Assembly (NCBI RefSeq): GCF_000739715.2
Contig: NZ_BBJC02000005.1
Span: 94,480 to 158,479, forward strand
Source of the DNA: Falsirhodobacter sp. alg1
GTDB lineage: Bacteria > Pseudomonadota > Alphaproteobacteria > Rhodobacterales > Rhodobacteraceae
Length of the DNA stretch: 64,000 nt
Direction of reading: 5' to 3'
Position numbers and translations under genes: made by a program. Below are positions 44,047 through 52,968 of the stretch, piece by piece. The notes under the pieces are model-generated. The model did not search any database. It was not told the DNA's origin and saw nothing but the letters and a program-made list of their open reading frames with translations. How positions within the stretch are numbered: position 1 is the first letter of the stretch; every line of letters starts with the position of its first letter.

Positions 44047-45028
44047 GGTTGGCGATCATCGCCTCGGGCGGCAGAAGATGCAGCGAATTCACGGTTTCGG
44101 CGCCATAGGTCAGATTGTCCGCAATCTCGTCCGACACGGTCACTTCGGAGTTTGCGGGGCTATCTACCAGTGCTTCGGCCAGTGCCGTCTGCACCGGGGT
44201 TGAAAGCCAGAAATCCATGAACTTCGTGGCCAGTTCCTCATTTCCGTTGTTGGCGGTCATGACCATGACGTTCATCCCGCCGGTCTGCCCCTCCTTGGGG
44301 GTGGCCCATGCGATAGGCAGGCCGCTTTCCTTGAATTGCGCCCAGGAGAACCGGCCAACCGGCGCTGCCCAGATCTCTTCCTGCTGCATCAGTTGCGCCA
44401 ATTGTGACGAGCGGACGTAGAACGTCACCATGTCATCGGCATGTTCGCCAAGCTCGGTCATAGGGACATCAAGTGAGGTATCGTCACTTCCAAGGGCCTT
44501 GCCCAGCATGTAGAGCGACGGCGGACCCTGATTTGTGGTCACATCGGGAAAGGCGACATTGCCGGCGAGTTCGGGCGACAGCAGATCTGCCCAGCTTGTC
44601 ACATCGACCTTATCCGTGCGGTATACGATCGACGTGGCGTAGAACGTGTAACCGACCGCCATATGGTTCCCTAGCGGATCCTTGGCGATGTCATACAGCT
44701 TGTCGTAGTTTTCCAGTTTGCTGACGTCGATCGGCTGGAGCAGCCCGTCGTTAGCCGCGCCAAGCGCATCATGCGTGGCAAGCACGGCCATGTCGATCAC
44801 GGGCGATTCCCTGTTCGCCTCTATCTTGGCCAGACGTTCCACCGAATTGCCGGTCTCGACCACGATCTTGCAGCCGGTCATATCCTCGAACGGTTGATAT
44901 ACGATCCTGTCGAAATCATCCTGTGCAAAGGCATAGACCGAAATCGTCAGGCTGCAATCGTCGGCCTGCGCCGCCATGGGGGCAAGAGCCAGGGCCGAGA
45001 CGCTGGCAAGGGCGATACGTTTGATCAT
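44003..45028 (-). CDS. ABC transporter substrate-binding protein (PotD type)
   Basis: 341 residues. The signal peptide MIKRIALASVSALALAPMAAQA is cut before DDCSLTISVYAF. Family segments are YQPFEDMTGCKIVVETGN, LLQPIDVSKLENYDKLY, VGYTFYATSIVYRTDKV and IAWATPKEG. PotD relatives bind polyamines, but others bind thiamine, iron chelates or nucleosides. The tight operon with nucleoside hydrolase and adenine deaminase makes a nucleoside ligand likely, by inference. It follows the lacI-type gene by 19 bp. Confidence 0.92.
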   Translation of the reverse strand: MIKRIALASVSALALAPMAAQADDCSLTISVYAFAQDDFDRIVYQPFEDMTGCKIVVETGNSVERLAKIEANRESPVIDMAVLATHDALGAANDGLLQPIDVSKLENYDKLYDIAKDPLGNHMAVGYTFYATSIVYRTDKVDVTSWADLLSPELAGNVAFPDVTTNQGPPSLYMLGKALGSDDTSLDVPMTELGEHADDMVTFYVRSSQLAQLMQQEEIWAAPVGRFSWAQFKESGLPIAWATPKEGQTGGMNVMVMTANNGNEELATKFMDFWLSTPVQTALAEALVDSPANSEVTVSDEIADNLTYGAETVNSLHLLPPEAMIANRDAWIEKWNNLVVK

Positions 45029-45047
45029 TCTGAAATCTCCAGCTGGG

Positions 45048-46001
45048 TCAGGGGGTACCGGTGGTTGATGTGCGCGGTATCAGGGTCATGGGGATGGCCG
45101 AGGGAGGGAGATGATCCGTTCCCTCGATTTGCGCGATAAGGGCCTTGATCGCGTTGCGCGCGATGGCGAACTCGTCGGCGATGACGGTCGTCAGCGTGGG
45201 GCGCATGACCGAGGCAAAGATCAGATCGTCGAAACCGCTCAGGGACACCTGCTGGGGCACCGCGATTTTCGCGTCCTCCAGCACGGCCAGCAGGCGAAGG
45301 GCCACCAGATCCGAAGTGGCGGCAATCGCAGTTGCCCCCTGTTTCACGGCGGCGACGACGGCTGCCGGTCCTTCTTGCTCCAGCCAGACGGTTCTGGCCG
45401 TACAATATGATGGGAGCGCATCGCGCATCCCGGCAATCCGGTCACGCTGAACGCCGGAGAGATTGCTTTCCCCGACAAAAACCAGAGACCGGTGGTTGAA
45501 GCGCGTCAGATGGCCCACGATCAACGTACCGCCCTGATAATGATCGGCCGAAACGGTGTTATCCGGTGATGAGGGTGTGTCGATGATGACCAGAGGTGCC
45601 GCACAGTCTTCAAGCTGCGCGCCGCGGCGCGGTACCAGAATAATGCCATCGGCCCCGCTTTTGAGCAGGCGGGCGATCGCGCCCTGCTGGTTCCTTGCGT
45701 TGCCATGACTGTCAGCGATCAGCATGCCGTAACCAACAGCCGCACTTTCATGTTCCAAGGCTTGCGCCATGCGTGGAAACAGCGGGTTCGAGAGGTCAGG
45801 CAAAACCAAGCCCAGAACTCCGGACCGGCCGGTGCGCAAGGCCCTTCCGGGGCCGCCGGGGGCATACCCGCGCCGTTCGGCCTCAGACCGGATCTGATCT
45901 GCCAACTCCGGAGAAACGCGCCCCTTGCCCGACAGAACATTCGAAACAGTCGCTGCCGAAACGCCCAGGGATGTTGCGATATCGATGAGGCGAGGCGGCA
46001 A
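45048..46001 (-). CDS. LacI family regulator, first gene of the nucleoside operon
   Basis: 317 residues. Helix-turn-helix LIDIATSLGVSAATVSNVL, then the effector domain with LGLVLPDLSNPLFPRMAQALE, SGADGIILVPRRG, RSLVFVGESNLSGVQRDR, IAATSDLVALRLL and VSLSGFDDLIFASVMRPTLTTV. Being the promoter-proximal gene of the operon, it likely autoregulates and controls uptake and salvage genes together through the palindrome at 46055-46072. In E. coli the LacI-type PurR and CytR answer to purines and cytidine, which fits the theme. Confidence 0.92.
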   Translation of the reverse strand: MPPRLIDIATSLGVSAATVSNVLSGKGRVSPELADQIRSEAERRGYAPGGPGRALRTGRSGVLGLVLPDLSNPLFPRMAQALEHESAAVGYGMLIADSHGNARNQQGAIARLLKSGADGIILVPRRGAQLEDCAAPLVIIDTPSSPDNTVSADHYQGGTLIVGHLTRFNHRSLVFVGESNLSGVQRDRIAGMRDALPSYCTARTVWLEQEGPAAVVAAVKQGATAIAATSDLVALRLLAVLEDAKIAVPQQVSLSGFDDLIFASVMRPTLTTVIADEFAIARNAIKALIAQIEGTDHLPPSAIPMTLIPRTSTTGTP

Positions 46002-46400
46002 GGACGAGTTTCCTCCCAGAGACTAATATGAAAATATTACGCAGAAATCACGCTTGATAAAACGATTAATCACCTCCTGTCATGCACGGCCACCCTAAAT
46101 CTGGCCAAAGATGACGATTACGTATTGCCCAAGCGTCTCTTGCTCGAAAAGCCGTCAGTATGCACAAGATATAATCAAAGTGTTTACGCCCATTCGGCGT
46201 CCTGGCCCCATGCGTCATTCACCAGCGGCGTGGTAAACATTCTGCGCATAATGCCAATATCTACAAACCACCCAGAAAAAGGGTTCGGCAAAATGAGGCC
46301 GACAGATGCAATCGCGGACATTGCACCTATATGTTTGTCTCGCAATGATGCGGAAACATACGTAGGATAACCGCATGCTTCATGCCGAAACGGCCTGCCG
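46002..46400. other. Intergenic region between the nucleoside operon and the DUF1800 gene
   Basis: About 400 bp with a LacI-type palindrome near the left end. The remainder shows no gene and no clear terminator; it must hold the divergent promoters. Confidence 0.5.
46055..46072. promoter_or_regulatory. LacI-family operator-like palindrome upstream of the nucleoside operon
   Basis: TGATAAAACGATTAATCA, 18 bp with a central CG and seven of nine arm positions paired, 54 bp upstream of the lacI-type start. Confidence 0.5.
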
Positions 46401-47774
46401 ATGACCCTGTCGTCTTACCCTTCGATGGCTTTTCCCGATATTGCGGCTGTCCGGTACGGGCATGGGCTGTCGCCGTTGTTTGCATCACCCGCCGATACGG
46501 ATATGCTTCTGTCATCGGTATCTGTCATGCCTGCCACGCCGATGGTCGCCGTCGGCCATGCGGGCACGATGATTAACGACTACAACCGTATCCGCCGAGC
46601 GTCTCGCAACGGGGATGAGGCCGAAAGGGCCGCGTACAAGGCTGTGCGGAATTCATTCGTGTCCGCGCATTACAACGGGCTGATGATACGGTTTTCCCGT
46701 ATCCTTGATGCGCCAGTCACCTTTGGCGAACGGCTGCACGCCTTCTGGATAGATCACTTCACAACGATAAAGCGGGATATCGCACAGGTTCCGCTGCAGC
46801 TGGATTTTCACGACCACGCCTTGCGCCCCTACATGGGCGGGCGGTTTGTCGACATGCTGGTGGCGGCAACGACCCACCCGATGATGCTGGGGTATCTGGA
46901 TCAGACGAAGTCGAAAGGTCCGAATTCCGTTTCGGCGCAAAAACGCGGCGGCGGGGTGAACGAGAACCTCGCGCGGGAGGTGATGGAGCTGCACACCCTT
47001 GGCGTCGGTGCAGGCTATAGCCAGACGGATGTGCGGCAGCTGGCGCTGCTGCTGACGGGGTTGGGGCAGACCAAGGATTATGAGGGGGCGTTCTTTCCGA
47101 CCTTGGCAGAGCCGGGGGCCGAAACGGTCCTGAATCGCAGCTATGGTGGCGCAACCCCGTCGGAACGGGATGTCCTTGTAGTTCTGGGGGATCTGGCACG
47201 GCACCCCGCCACGGCGCAGCATCTTGCCCGAAAACTGGCAGCACATTTCGTCAGCGATGATCCCGACCCGGATCTGGTAGCGGCTATGGCTCGGGCCTAT
47301 TCGGACCATGATACCGACCTGATGCCGGTTTACCGGACCATGATCGATCATCCCGCCGGTCAGGCCGGTACGGGGGGCAAGGCCCGTCAGCCATTCGACT
47401 GGATGGCCACGGCAATGCGGGGGTTAGGCCTGCGGGGGGCTGATCTGGCCGGCATGCGGGGCAAGTCGGTTCGGGATCTGTTCATGACGCCCCTGTCGCG
47501 TATGGGTCAGCCATGGCAAAGCCCGGCGGGGCCGGACGGTTGGCCCGAGGAAGAGCGGGCCTGGCTGACGCCGCCCGGTCTGGCCGAAAGGATCAATTGG
47601 TCGATGAATGTGCCGTCACGGCTGATGACTGATTTACCTGATCCCCGCGAGGTTGCCGAGGCAACGATCCCGCCCGGCGCGCGGGATACGCTGGCAATGC
47701 TGGTGCCCCGGGCCGAACGACGTGCGGACGGGCTGGCGCTGGTTCTGGCATCGCCGCAATACAACACACGATGA
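46401..47774 (+). CDS. DUF1800 family protein
   Basis: 457 residues. Recognisable DUF1800 segments are FGERLHAFWIDHFTT, LDFHDHALRPYMGGRFVDMLVAATTHPMMLGYLD, GGVNENLAREVMELHTLGVGAGYSQTDVRQLALLLTG and TAQHLARKLAAHFVSDDP. No signal peptide is evident. The function is not established; these proteins are regularly encoded directly before a DUF1501 protein and are presumed to act with it outside the cytoplasm. Its stop overlaps in-frame ATGs of the next gene, and translation is probably coupled. Confidence 0.9.
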   Translation: MTLSSYPSMAFPDIAAVRYGHGLSPLFASPADTDMLLSSVSVMPATPMVAVGHAGTMINDYNRIRRASRNGDEAERAAYKAVRNSFVSAHYNGLMIRFSRILDAPVTFGERLHAFWIDHFTTIKRDIAQVPLQLDFHDHALRPYMGGRFVDMLVAATTHPMMLGYLDQTKSKGPNSVSAQKRGGGVNENLAREVMELHTLGVGAGYSQTDVRQLALLLTGLGQTKDYEGAFFPTLAEPGAETVLNRSYGGATPSERDVLVVLGDLARHPATAQHLARKLAAHFVSDDPDPDLVAAMARAYSDHDTDLMPVYRTMIDHPAGQAGTGGKARQPFDWMATAMRGLGLRGADLAGMRGKSVRDLFMTPLSRMGQPWQSPAGPDGWPEEERAWLTPPGLAERINWSMNVPSRLMTDLPDPREVAEATIPPGARDTLAMLVPRAERRADGLALVLASPQYNTR

Positions 47775-47785
47775 TGGAGGACAGG

Positions 47786-48964
47786 ATGACCGGACCTTCC
47801 CAGATTTCCCGCCGCCTGTTCCTGAAGGGGTCAGCTGTGCTTGGCTGCTCTGCTGCGGCGCATCCGCTGCTGAATACTGTCACCTTTGCCAGCGCGCCGG
47901 GTGAAAACAGGCTGGTGGTGATCATCCTGCGGGGCGCGATGGACGGGCTGGATGTGGTGCAGCCGTATGGCGATCCATCGCTGCGTGAATTGCGCCGCTC
48001 CCTTTCTGTCGGACCTGCGGGCGGGGCGCTTGATCTGGACGGGTTTTACGCGCTGCACCCCGCCTTGGCACCGCTGATGCCGATGTGGCGTGCTGGCGAA
48101 CTGGGGTTCGCCCATGCAGTTTCAACGCCTTACCGTGACAAGCGCAGCCATTTCGACGGGCAGGATATGCTGGAGGCGGGCACGGGCATGGATGTCGCGC
48201 CGTCGATGGTACGGGATGGATGGTTGAACCGGCTATTGCAGACCATGCCCGACGTCCGGTCGCAGACGGCCTATTCCGTCGGGGCCGAGGCGATGCCCGT
48301 CCTTGCCGGTTCGGCCCCGTTTCTGGCATGGGCCCCTGATACACGGCTGGAATTGGGCGGGCAGGCCGAGGCCTTGTTCGAGGCGCTGTACCATGACGAT
48401 CCACGTTTTTCCGGCCCGGCTGCAGAGGCGCTGGAGATCAGCCGTGCCGCCGGCGATGCCGGGGCCAAGGCCGATGCGACCGCCATTGCCCGGTTTGCAG
48501 CACAACGGTTGAAAGAGGAAACGCGCATTGCATCCTTCTCGCTCAACGGCTGGGATACCCATCGGGGGCAGGCAGGGTCGATCCGCCGGTCATTAGACCA
48601 GCTTGCCACCGTTCTGATGACACTGAAGGCTGAATCCGGCCCTGTCTGGGGCCGTACAACGGTTCTGGCTATGACGGAATTCGGGCGCATGGCTGCCGAA
48701 AACGGATCGGGCGGTACCGATCACGGAACGGGTGGCGCTTTGATCATGGCAGGTGGCGCCGTGCGTGGGGGTCGTGTGTATGGGCAGTGGCCCGGCCTGG
48801 CTTCCGGCGATCTATATGCCGGTCGTGATCTGCGGCCGACCGCGGACGTGCGGGCCTATGCCGGTTGGGCCATGCGCGGGCTGTTCGGTTTGCAGTCATC
48901 GCGCATCGAGAATGAGGTTTTTCCCGGCCTCGATCTTGGGCGGGACCCCGGACTGTTCGTCTGA
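47786..48964 (+). CDS. DUF1501 family protein with Tat signal
   Basis: About 392 residues. The N-terminus SRRLFLKGSAVLGCSAA is a twin-arginine signal, so the protein folds in the cytoplasm, probably with a metal or cofactor, before export. DUF1501 segments are VVIILRGAMDGLDVVQPYGD, FYALHPALAPLMPMW, RSHFDGQDMLEAG, FSLNGWDTH and the sulfatase-like TEFGRMAAENGSGGTDHGTGG. The family is related to alkaline phosphatase/sulfatase folds but has no assigned reaction. The ATG at 47786 has GGAGG five bases upstream; ATGs at 47771 and 47774 are alternatives. Confidence 0.92.
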   Translation: MTGPSQISRRLFLKGSAVLGCSAAAHPLLNTVTFASAPGENRLVVIILRGAMDGLDVVQPYGDPSLRELRRSLSVGPAGGALDLDGFYALHPALAPLMPMWRAGELGFAHAVSTPYRDKRSHFDGQDMLEAGTGMDVAPSMVRDGWLNRLLQTMPDVRSQTAYSVGAEAMPVLAGSAPFLAWAPDTRLELGGQAEALFEALYHDDPRFSGPAAEALEISRAAGDAGAKADATAIARFAAQRLKEETRIASFSLNGWDTHRGQAGSIRRSLDQLATVLMTLKAESGPVWGRTTVLAMTEFGRMAAENGSGGTDHGTGGALIMAGGAVRGGRVYGQWPGLASGDLYAGRDLRPTADVRAYAGWAMRGLFGLQSSRIENEVFPGLDLGRDPGLFV

Positions 48965-49078
48965 AAAAGCCGGTCAGGGAGCTGCCCTAAGCTCGTTGGC
49001 CGCGAACATAAGGCATTCGTAATTTTGTCGTTGCCCTATGTTGATGACACAGTCGACGTTCCGAACATAGGTTGGCTG

Positions 49079-49903
49079 ATGAGATATTATTTTTCCGGTG
49101 TCGCTCTTGCTTCGGCGCTGATTGCAGGCACTGCGAATGCACAGCCCTGCGGCGATGCCGATAGCCCCTGTATCCTTGACAGCGGTTCTTATTACGCCAT
49201 TGCCCCTGCCACCAAGCCAGAGGGAATAGTCGTTTTTCTCCATGGTGCCGGCGCTCAGGGCAAATCCTCCCTTACGTCGGACCTTGCGCGCGATGCGACG
49301 GAACGCGGATATGTATATGTCGCCCCGGATGGATATCATCCCGAAGCGAGGTCGGCACGGAACTGGTCGGTCAAGGCAGATAACACCAGCTTCGAGCGTG
49401 ATGATATCGCCTTCTTGAACGATGTTATGGATGATGTACGCCAAAGGTTTGGCGTGACCGCCACACCGACGCTACTGTCCGGCTTTTCACGTGGCGGGTC
49501 GATGGTCTGGGATATTGCCTGCCAGCAGCCAGGATTTGCGACGGCCTATGCGCCCGTGGCAGGGGCGTTCTGGGATGAATTGCCGAGCGGTTGTGCAGGT
49601 CCGGTCAAACTGTTCCACACCCATGGCTGGGCCGACCGTACCGTGCCACTGGAAGGGCGTCGTTTTTTCCGCGACGGGCAGGGGACGGTGACACAAGGCG
49701 ATGTGTGGGTTTCTCTCAAGATCATGAGGGAAGCCAACGGTTGCATCAACCGGCAACCCGAAACGACGAGTTTCGAGCATGACATCTGGTTCCGTCACTG
49801 GACCGACTGCAACGGCGCAGATCTTGAGCTGATGTTGCACCAAGGGGGGCATCTGGTGCCTGCCGGATGGTCAGCGCGTATTCTCGACTGGTTCGAAGGC
49901 TAG
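49079..49903 (+). CDS. Secreted alpha/beta hydrolase, polyhydroxybutyrate depolymerase/feruloyl esterase-like (LpqC)
   Basis: About 274 residues. The signal peptide MRYYFSGVALASALIAGTANA is cut before QPCGDADSPC. The oxyanion region is VVFLHGAGAQGKSS, the nucleophile elbow GFSRGGS, the acid HTHGWADRTVP and the histidine MLHQGGHLVP. Four or more cysteines suggest disulfides in an exported enzyme. It probably hydrolyses an ester in the periplasm or outside; the substrate is unknown. A hairpin follows the stop. Confidence 0.9.
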   Translation: MRYYFSGVALASALIAGTANAQPCGDADSPCILDSGSYYAIAPATKPEGIVVFLHGAGAQGKSSLTSDLARDATERGYVYVAPDGYHPEARSARNWSVKADNTSFERDDIAFLNDVMDDVRQRFGVTATPTLLSGFSRGGSMVWDIACQQPGFATAYAPVAGAFWDELPSGCAGPVKLFHTHGWADRTVPLEGRRFFRDGQGTVTQGDVWVSLKIMREANGCINRQPETTSFEHDIWFRHWTDCNGADLELMLHQGGHLVPAGWSARILDWFEG

Positions 49904-49940
49904 GGAATTTGCTGCATCCATTACCGGAGGCAGCAATCCC
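49903..49940 (+). terminator. Hairpin after the hydrolase gene
   Basis: GGGA plus TTGCTGC pairs with GCAGCAA plus TCCC, starting at the last base of the stop codon. No U tract, so termination is uncertain. Confidence 0.4.
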
Positions 49941-50155
49941 GCTACTTCGGTGGCCTGGAATCATCCTGCACAACCATCGCGTACCCTTCGCCTTACGGTC
50001 TGCGGCAGATCCAGCGATTGTCTGTTTTGGTATCAAGGGCATAAACTTTGCTGTCCCGCAGCGGTTGCACTTGGAATCTTCACCGCGATAGAGCTTATTT
50101 CAGTGAATGTATCTCGGATGCTGTTATCTTTGATGCATAAATCGGGAGAGCGTGC

Positions 50156-50665
50156 ATGATGAAATCTTGGGTGCAGATGACGGCTGCGGGTATAGTCGCC
50201 TTGGTAGGTGGGCTTTTCGCGCTGGTAAATCCGCTTGCGGCCAGCATGACGACCGTGACCCTCGTGGGATGGGCCTTGGTGATCGTGGCCGTTCTGCAAG
50301 GATGGGCCACCTATAGCTCGGCAACGATGGGGTTGCGCATTCGTGCCGGCGTCATTGCCTTGGCTGCCGCATTCCTTGGTCTCTCATTGCTGCTCGGGCC
50401 ATTCGGCGATGGTACGCTCTTCAAATGGCTGGTCGGATTGCTCCTGCTTGGCTCGGGTGCTGCCAAACTATATGCGGGCTTTGCCATGAAGGGGGTCCAG
50501 AACCAGCCGCTTGTCTATGGCGCGGGTGCGGTTTCCATCGTGTTGGGGGCCGTGGTTTTGTTCGGCCTGAACCTGAATTTCGGTATTCTTCTTGGGATAG
50601 AGCTTTTGGCCAGCGGCCTTGGACTGGTGCTGCTGGGGCTCTATCGAAAATCACAGAATGTATGA
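50156..50665 (+). CDS. HdeD/DUF308 family membrane protein
   Basis: 169 residues with six predicted short membrane helices in three pairs, a layout typical of HdeD/DUF308: VQMTAAGIVALVGGLFALVNPLAA, VGWALVIVAVLQGWATY, IAGVIALAAAFLGLSLLLGP-like and the repeated second half. HdeD is an acid-resistance-associated membrane protein in E. coli; the mechanism is unknown. The next gene begins inside its last codons. Confidence 0.85.
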   Translation: MMKSWVQMTAAGIVALVGGLFALVNPLAASMTTVTLVGWALVIVAVLQGWATYSSATMGLRIRAGVIALAAAFLGLSLLLGPFGDGTLFKWLVGLLLLGSGAAKLYAGFAMKGVQNQPLVYGAGAVSIVLGAVVLFGLNLNFGILLGIELLASGLGLVLLGLYRKSQNV

Positions 50666-51743
50666 TCCCGACTCCAAAGCACTTCGCAGTCTGTTGGCCA
50701 TTGCCTTGAGCCTGGCCATTGCCGGAATGCTTGGAATGCTGCTGGTGGTCGGCAAATCGTTCCTGTTGCCGATCCTCGTTGCCGTGATTTCGGTCTATGT
50801 CCTGGTTGAGGCGAGCGATGCGATCGGCCGTTTGCCCGGTGGGCGATTTTTGCCCGAATGGTTGCGGCGCGTCGTGGTTCTGGCGCTGTTCCTGCTTGCC
50901 GTTTTCATGATCGGCGGGGTGATGATTTCCACGGCTGGCCAGATCAGCGCGCGCCTGCCCAGCTATCAGCATAATGTCGCAGGTGTGCTGGCGCGGCTGC
51001 TGACGGTGATCGGCGCGGATCATCTTGACTGGCAGGCCGTCTGGCATGAGGCGACCAGTACGATATCGCTCGAACGGTTTGTCAGGGGGGCTTTGGGTTC
51101 CATCAGCACTGCCGCGGGACTGATCTTTCTTGTTCTGCTGTATGCCGTGTTCATGATGGCGGAACGCAAGGGGTTCGCGCATAAGATCGCCGTTGCGCTT
51201 CCCAGCGACAAGGGCGCACAAGCCGCGGAAATCATCTCGCGTATCAACACGTCTATCGGCGGGTATCTGGCGGTCAAGACATTGGTCAATGTTGTCCTTG
51301 GGGTCATTTCATATGCCGTCATGTGGGCATTCGGGGTCGATTTTGCCCTGTTCTGGGCCGTGCTGATCGCACTGCTGAATTACATTCCTTATGTCGGCTC
51401 CATACTCGGGGTCCTCTTTCCTTTGACACTCAGCATGGCCCAGTTCGGCTCATTGCAGGCCACCGTGGGCATTACCGTGCTTCTGACCGCGGCACAGGTC
51501 GGGGTGGGAAGTTTTCTTGAGCCGCGCATCGTCGGCCGCAAGATGAACATGTCGCCCTTCGTCGTATTGGTCGCTCTGGCCCTCTGGTCAACACTCTGGG
51601 GTATTCCCGGTGCCATTCTCGCGATCCCGTTGACATCCATCATCGCCATCATCCTGTCCAGTTTCGGGCCGACACGGCTTTTTGCTGTCCTGCTGGCAGG
51701 GGATGTCGCAGCATATGAGGGGGTTGATGAAGCCCGTCCGTAA
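50658..51743 (+). CDS. AI-2E family transporter
   Basis: 361 residues, about eight membrane helices. Family segments are VGKSFLLPILVAVISVYVLV, FLARLL-like loops before the central domain, GGYLAVKTLVNVVLGVISYAVMWAFGVDFALFWAVLIALLNYIPYVGS in pieces, and VGSFLEPRIVGRKMNMSPFVVLVALALWSTLWGIPGAILAIPL. The family includes TqsA (AI-2 export) and Na+/H+ antiporters, so the substrate is open. The ATG overlaps the HdeD stop by 8 bp. Confidence 0.9.
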   Translation: MYDPDSKALRSLLAIALSLAIAGMLGMLLVVGKSFLLPILVAVISVYVLVEASDAIGRLPGGRFLPEWLRRVVVLALFLLAVFMIGGVMISTAGQISARLPSYQHNVAGVLARLLTVIGADHLDWQAVWHEATSTISLERFVRGALGSISTAAGLIFLVLLYAVFMMAERKGFAHKIAVALPSDKGAQAAEIISRINTSIGGYLAVKTLVNVVLGVISYAVMWAFGVDFALFWAVLIALLNYIPYVGSILGVLFPLTLSMAQFGSLQATVGITVLLTAAQVGVGSFLEPRIVGRKMNMSPFVVLVALALWSTLWGIPGAILAIPLTSIIAIILSSFGPTRLFAVLLAGDVAAYEGVDEARP

Positions 51744-52068
51744 TCTGGGTGCGGGGATCCACGCCGCATTTACCGACAGCTGGGTTCGTTTCCTGCTGGC
51801 GCTGACATGCGTCATGATTACGACGGCCTCGATATTCTATCGATGGGCCGAGGGGTGGAGCTGGCTAGATGCGGCCTATTTCTCCGTCATCACCATATCG
51901 ACGATCGGCTACGGAGATTTCTCGCCCCAAACAGCGATGGGTAAGGTTTTTACCATCTTCTACGTGATCAGCGGCTTGGGAATATTCGTCGTGACGGCCT
52001 CTGCCATTGCAGAACGTATCATCTCCTCTGCAAGACACGACAGCGGGGTGCACCGGCCAGACAGGTGA
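51727..52068 (+). CDS. Two-helix potassium channel (ion channel family 2)
   Basis: About 113 residues: helix (VRFLLALTCVMITTASIFY), pore loop and selectivity filter TISTIGYGDF, then a second helix (GKVFTIFYVISGLGIFVVTASAI). It lacks a cytoplasmic RCK/TrkA domain, so it is a minimal KcsA-like pore that would assemble as a tetramer. The ATG at 51727, with GAGGGGG upstream, overlaps the AI-2E gene by 17 bp, forming a three-gene coupled unit. Confidence 0.88.
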   Translation: MKPVRNLGAGIHAAFTDSWVRFLLALTCVMITTASIFYRWAEGWSWLDAAYFSVITISTIGYGDFSPQTAMGKVFTIFYVISGLGIFVVTASAIAERIISSARHDSGVHRPDR

Positions 52069-52095
52069 CTGCGCCAGCCGGTTGCTTTCTTGACG

Positions 52096-52968
52096 CTAGC
52101 GTGAAAATGCGATGGCGAGACTGAAATTATGGTTGGTTTCGCTCAGCCCTTTTGGTGCGGCTGGAAATTTCCCGGCACGCTGCACGGCGGCAACCGCCGC
52201 CTGATCCAGAGCGGCATTCCCCGATGAGGTTCGGATCGATACCCCTTGCAGTGTCCCGTTGCTGGCCACCGTCAACTGCACGGTAACCTGGCCGGAGGCG
52301 CGACCGGCCGCTGCCGGATATGACTTTCGCCGTTCGATACGCGCAAGGATCGCTGCGCCCCAGCTTGCGCGCAGACTGTTCTGCTGCGCTTCGGTCAGAA
52401 CCGCTGCGGCTGCCGTCCCGTTATTCCCGGCATAGGCACCGCCGCCCGCGCCCGCCGCCCGCTGTGCCTGCGTGCGGGGCTGGGAGGTGGTGGCTTTGGG
52501 TGCTGCCCTAGGGGTGGGCGGCGGGGCGCTCAGGTTTTGCGGCCTTGCCCGGGGAATAAGGCTGCTTTGTTGCGCGGGCTCCACCTCCAAGGGGGATGGG
52601 GTCGGCGTAGGGATTGGCGTGGGTTCTGGCGCAGGTGTCAGGGCCGGTGCCTCCGGCGTTGCTATCTGGATACCCTCGATTGCAGGTGTTTCTGGCATTT
52701 CCGGGGAATCAACCACGGGTTCTGGTGCTTGAGCAGGGGCGGGCGGCGGTGGTTGCACCGGTGCGGCTGCAGCTGCTTGTGCGGCATCAAATGCGTCAAT
52801 CATGGCTTCCAGAGAGGCGTCACTGGCCTCGACTGAAAGCTTGTCTTCGCCCCCCGCACCCGATGCGATGGCGCCTGTATCATCGCGGCCCATCCCGAAC
52901 ACAGCCGCATGCAGCGCTACCGATATCAGGGCACAGCCTGCAAAACCTGCGGCAGCGCGCATGTTCAT
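52096..52968 (-). CDS. tonB: TonB-type energy transducer
   Basis: About 290 residues. A single N-terminal membrane helix (AAAGFAGCALISVALHAAVFG) is followed by a long proline/alanine/glutamate-rich periplasmic spacer (about 75-190) and a C-terminal TonB domain (WGAAILARIERRKSYPAAAG, GQVTVQLTVASNGTLQGV, ALDQAAVAAVQRAGKFPAAP). The ATG overlaps the ExbD stop as ATGA. It transmits proton-motive force from ExbB/ExbD to an outer-membrane receptor, presumably for the siderophore handled by the neighbouring genes. Confidence 0.93.
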   Translation of the reverse strand: MNMRAAAGFAGCALISVALHAAVFGMGRDDTGAIASGAGGEDKLSVEASDASLEAMIDAFDAAQAAAAAPVQPPPPAPAQAPEPVVDSPEMPETPAIEGIQIATPEAPALTPAPEPTPIPTPTPSPLEVEPAQQSSLIPRARPQNLSAPPPTPRAAPKATTSQPRTQAQRAAGAGGGAYAGNNGTAAAAVLTEAQQNSLRASWGAAILARIERRKSYPAAAGRASGQVTVQLTVASNGTLQGVSIRTSSGNAALDQAAVAAVQRAGKFPAAPKGLSETNHNFSLAIAFSR

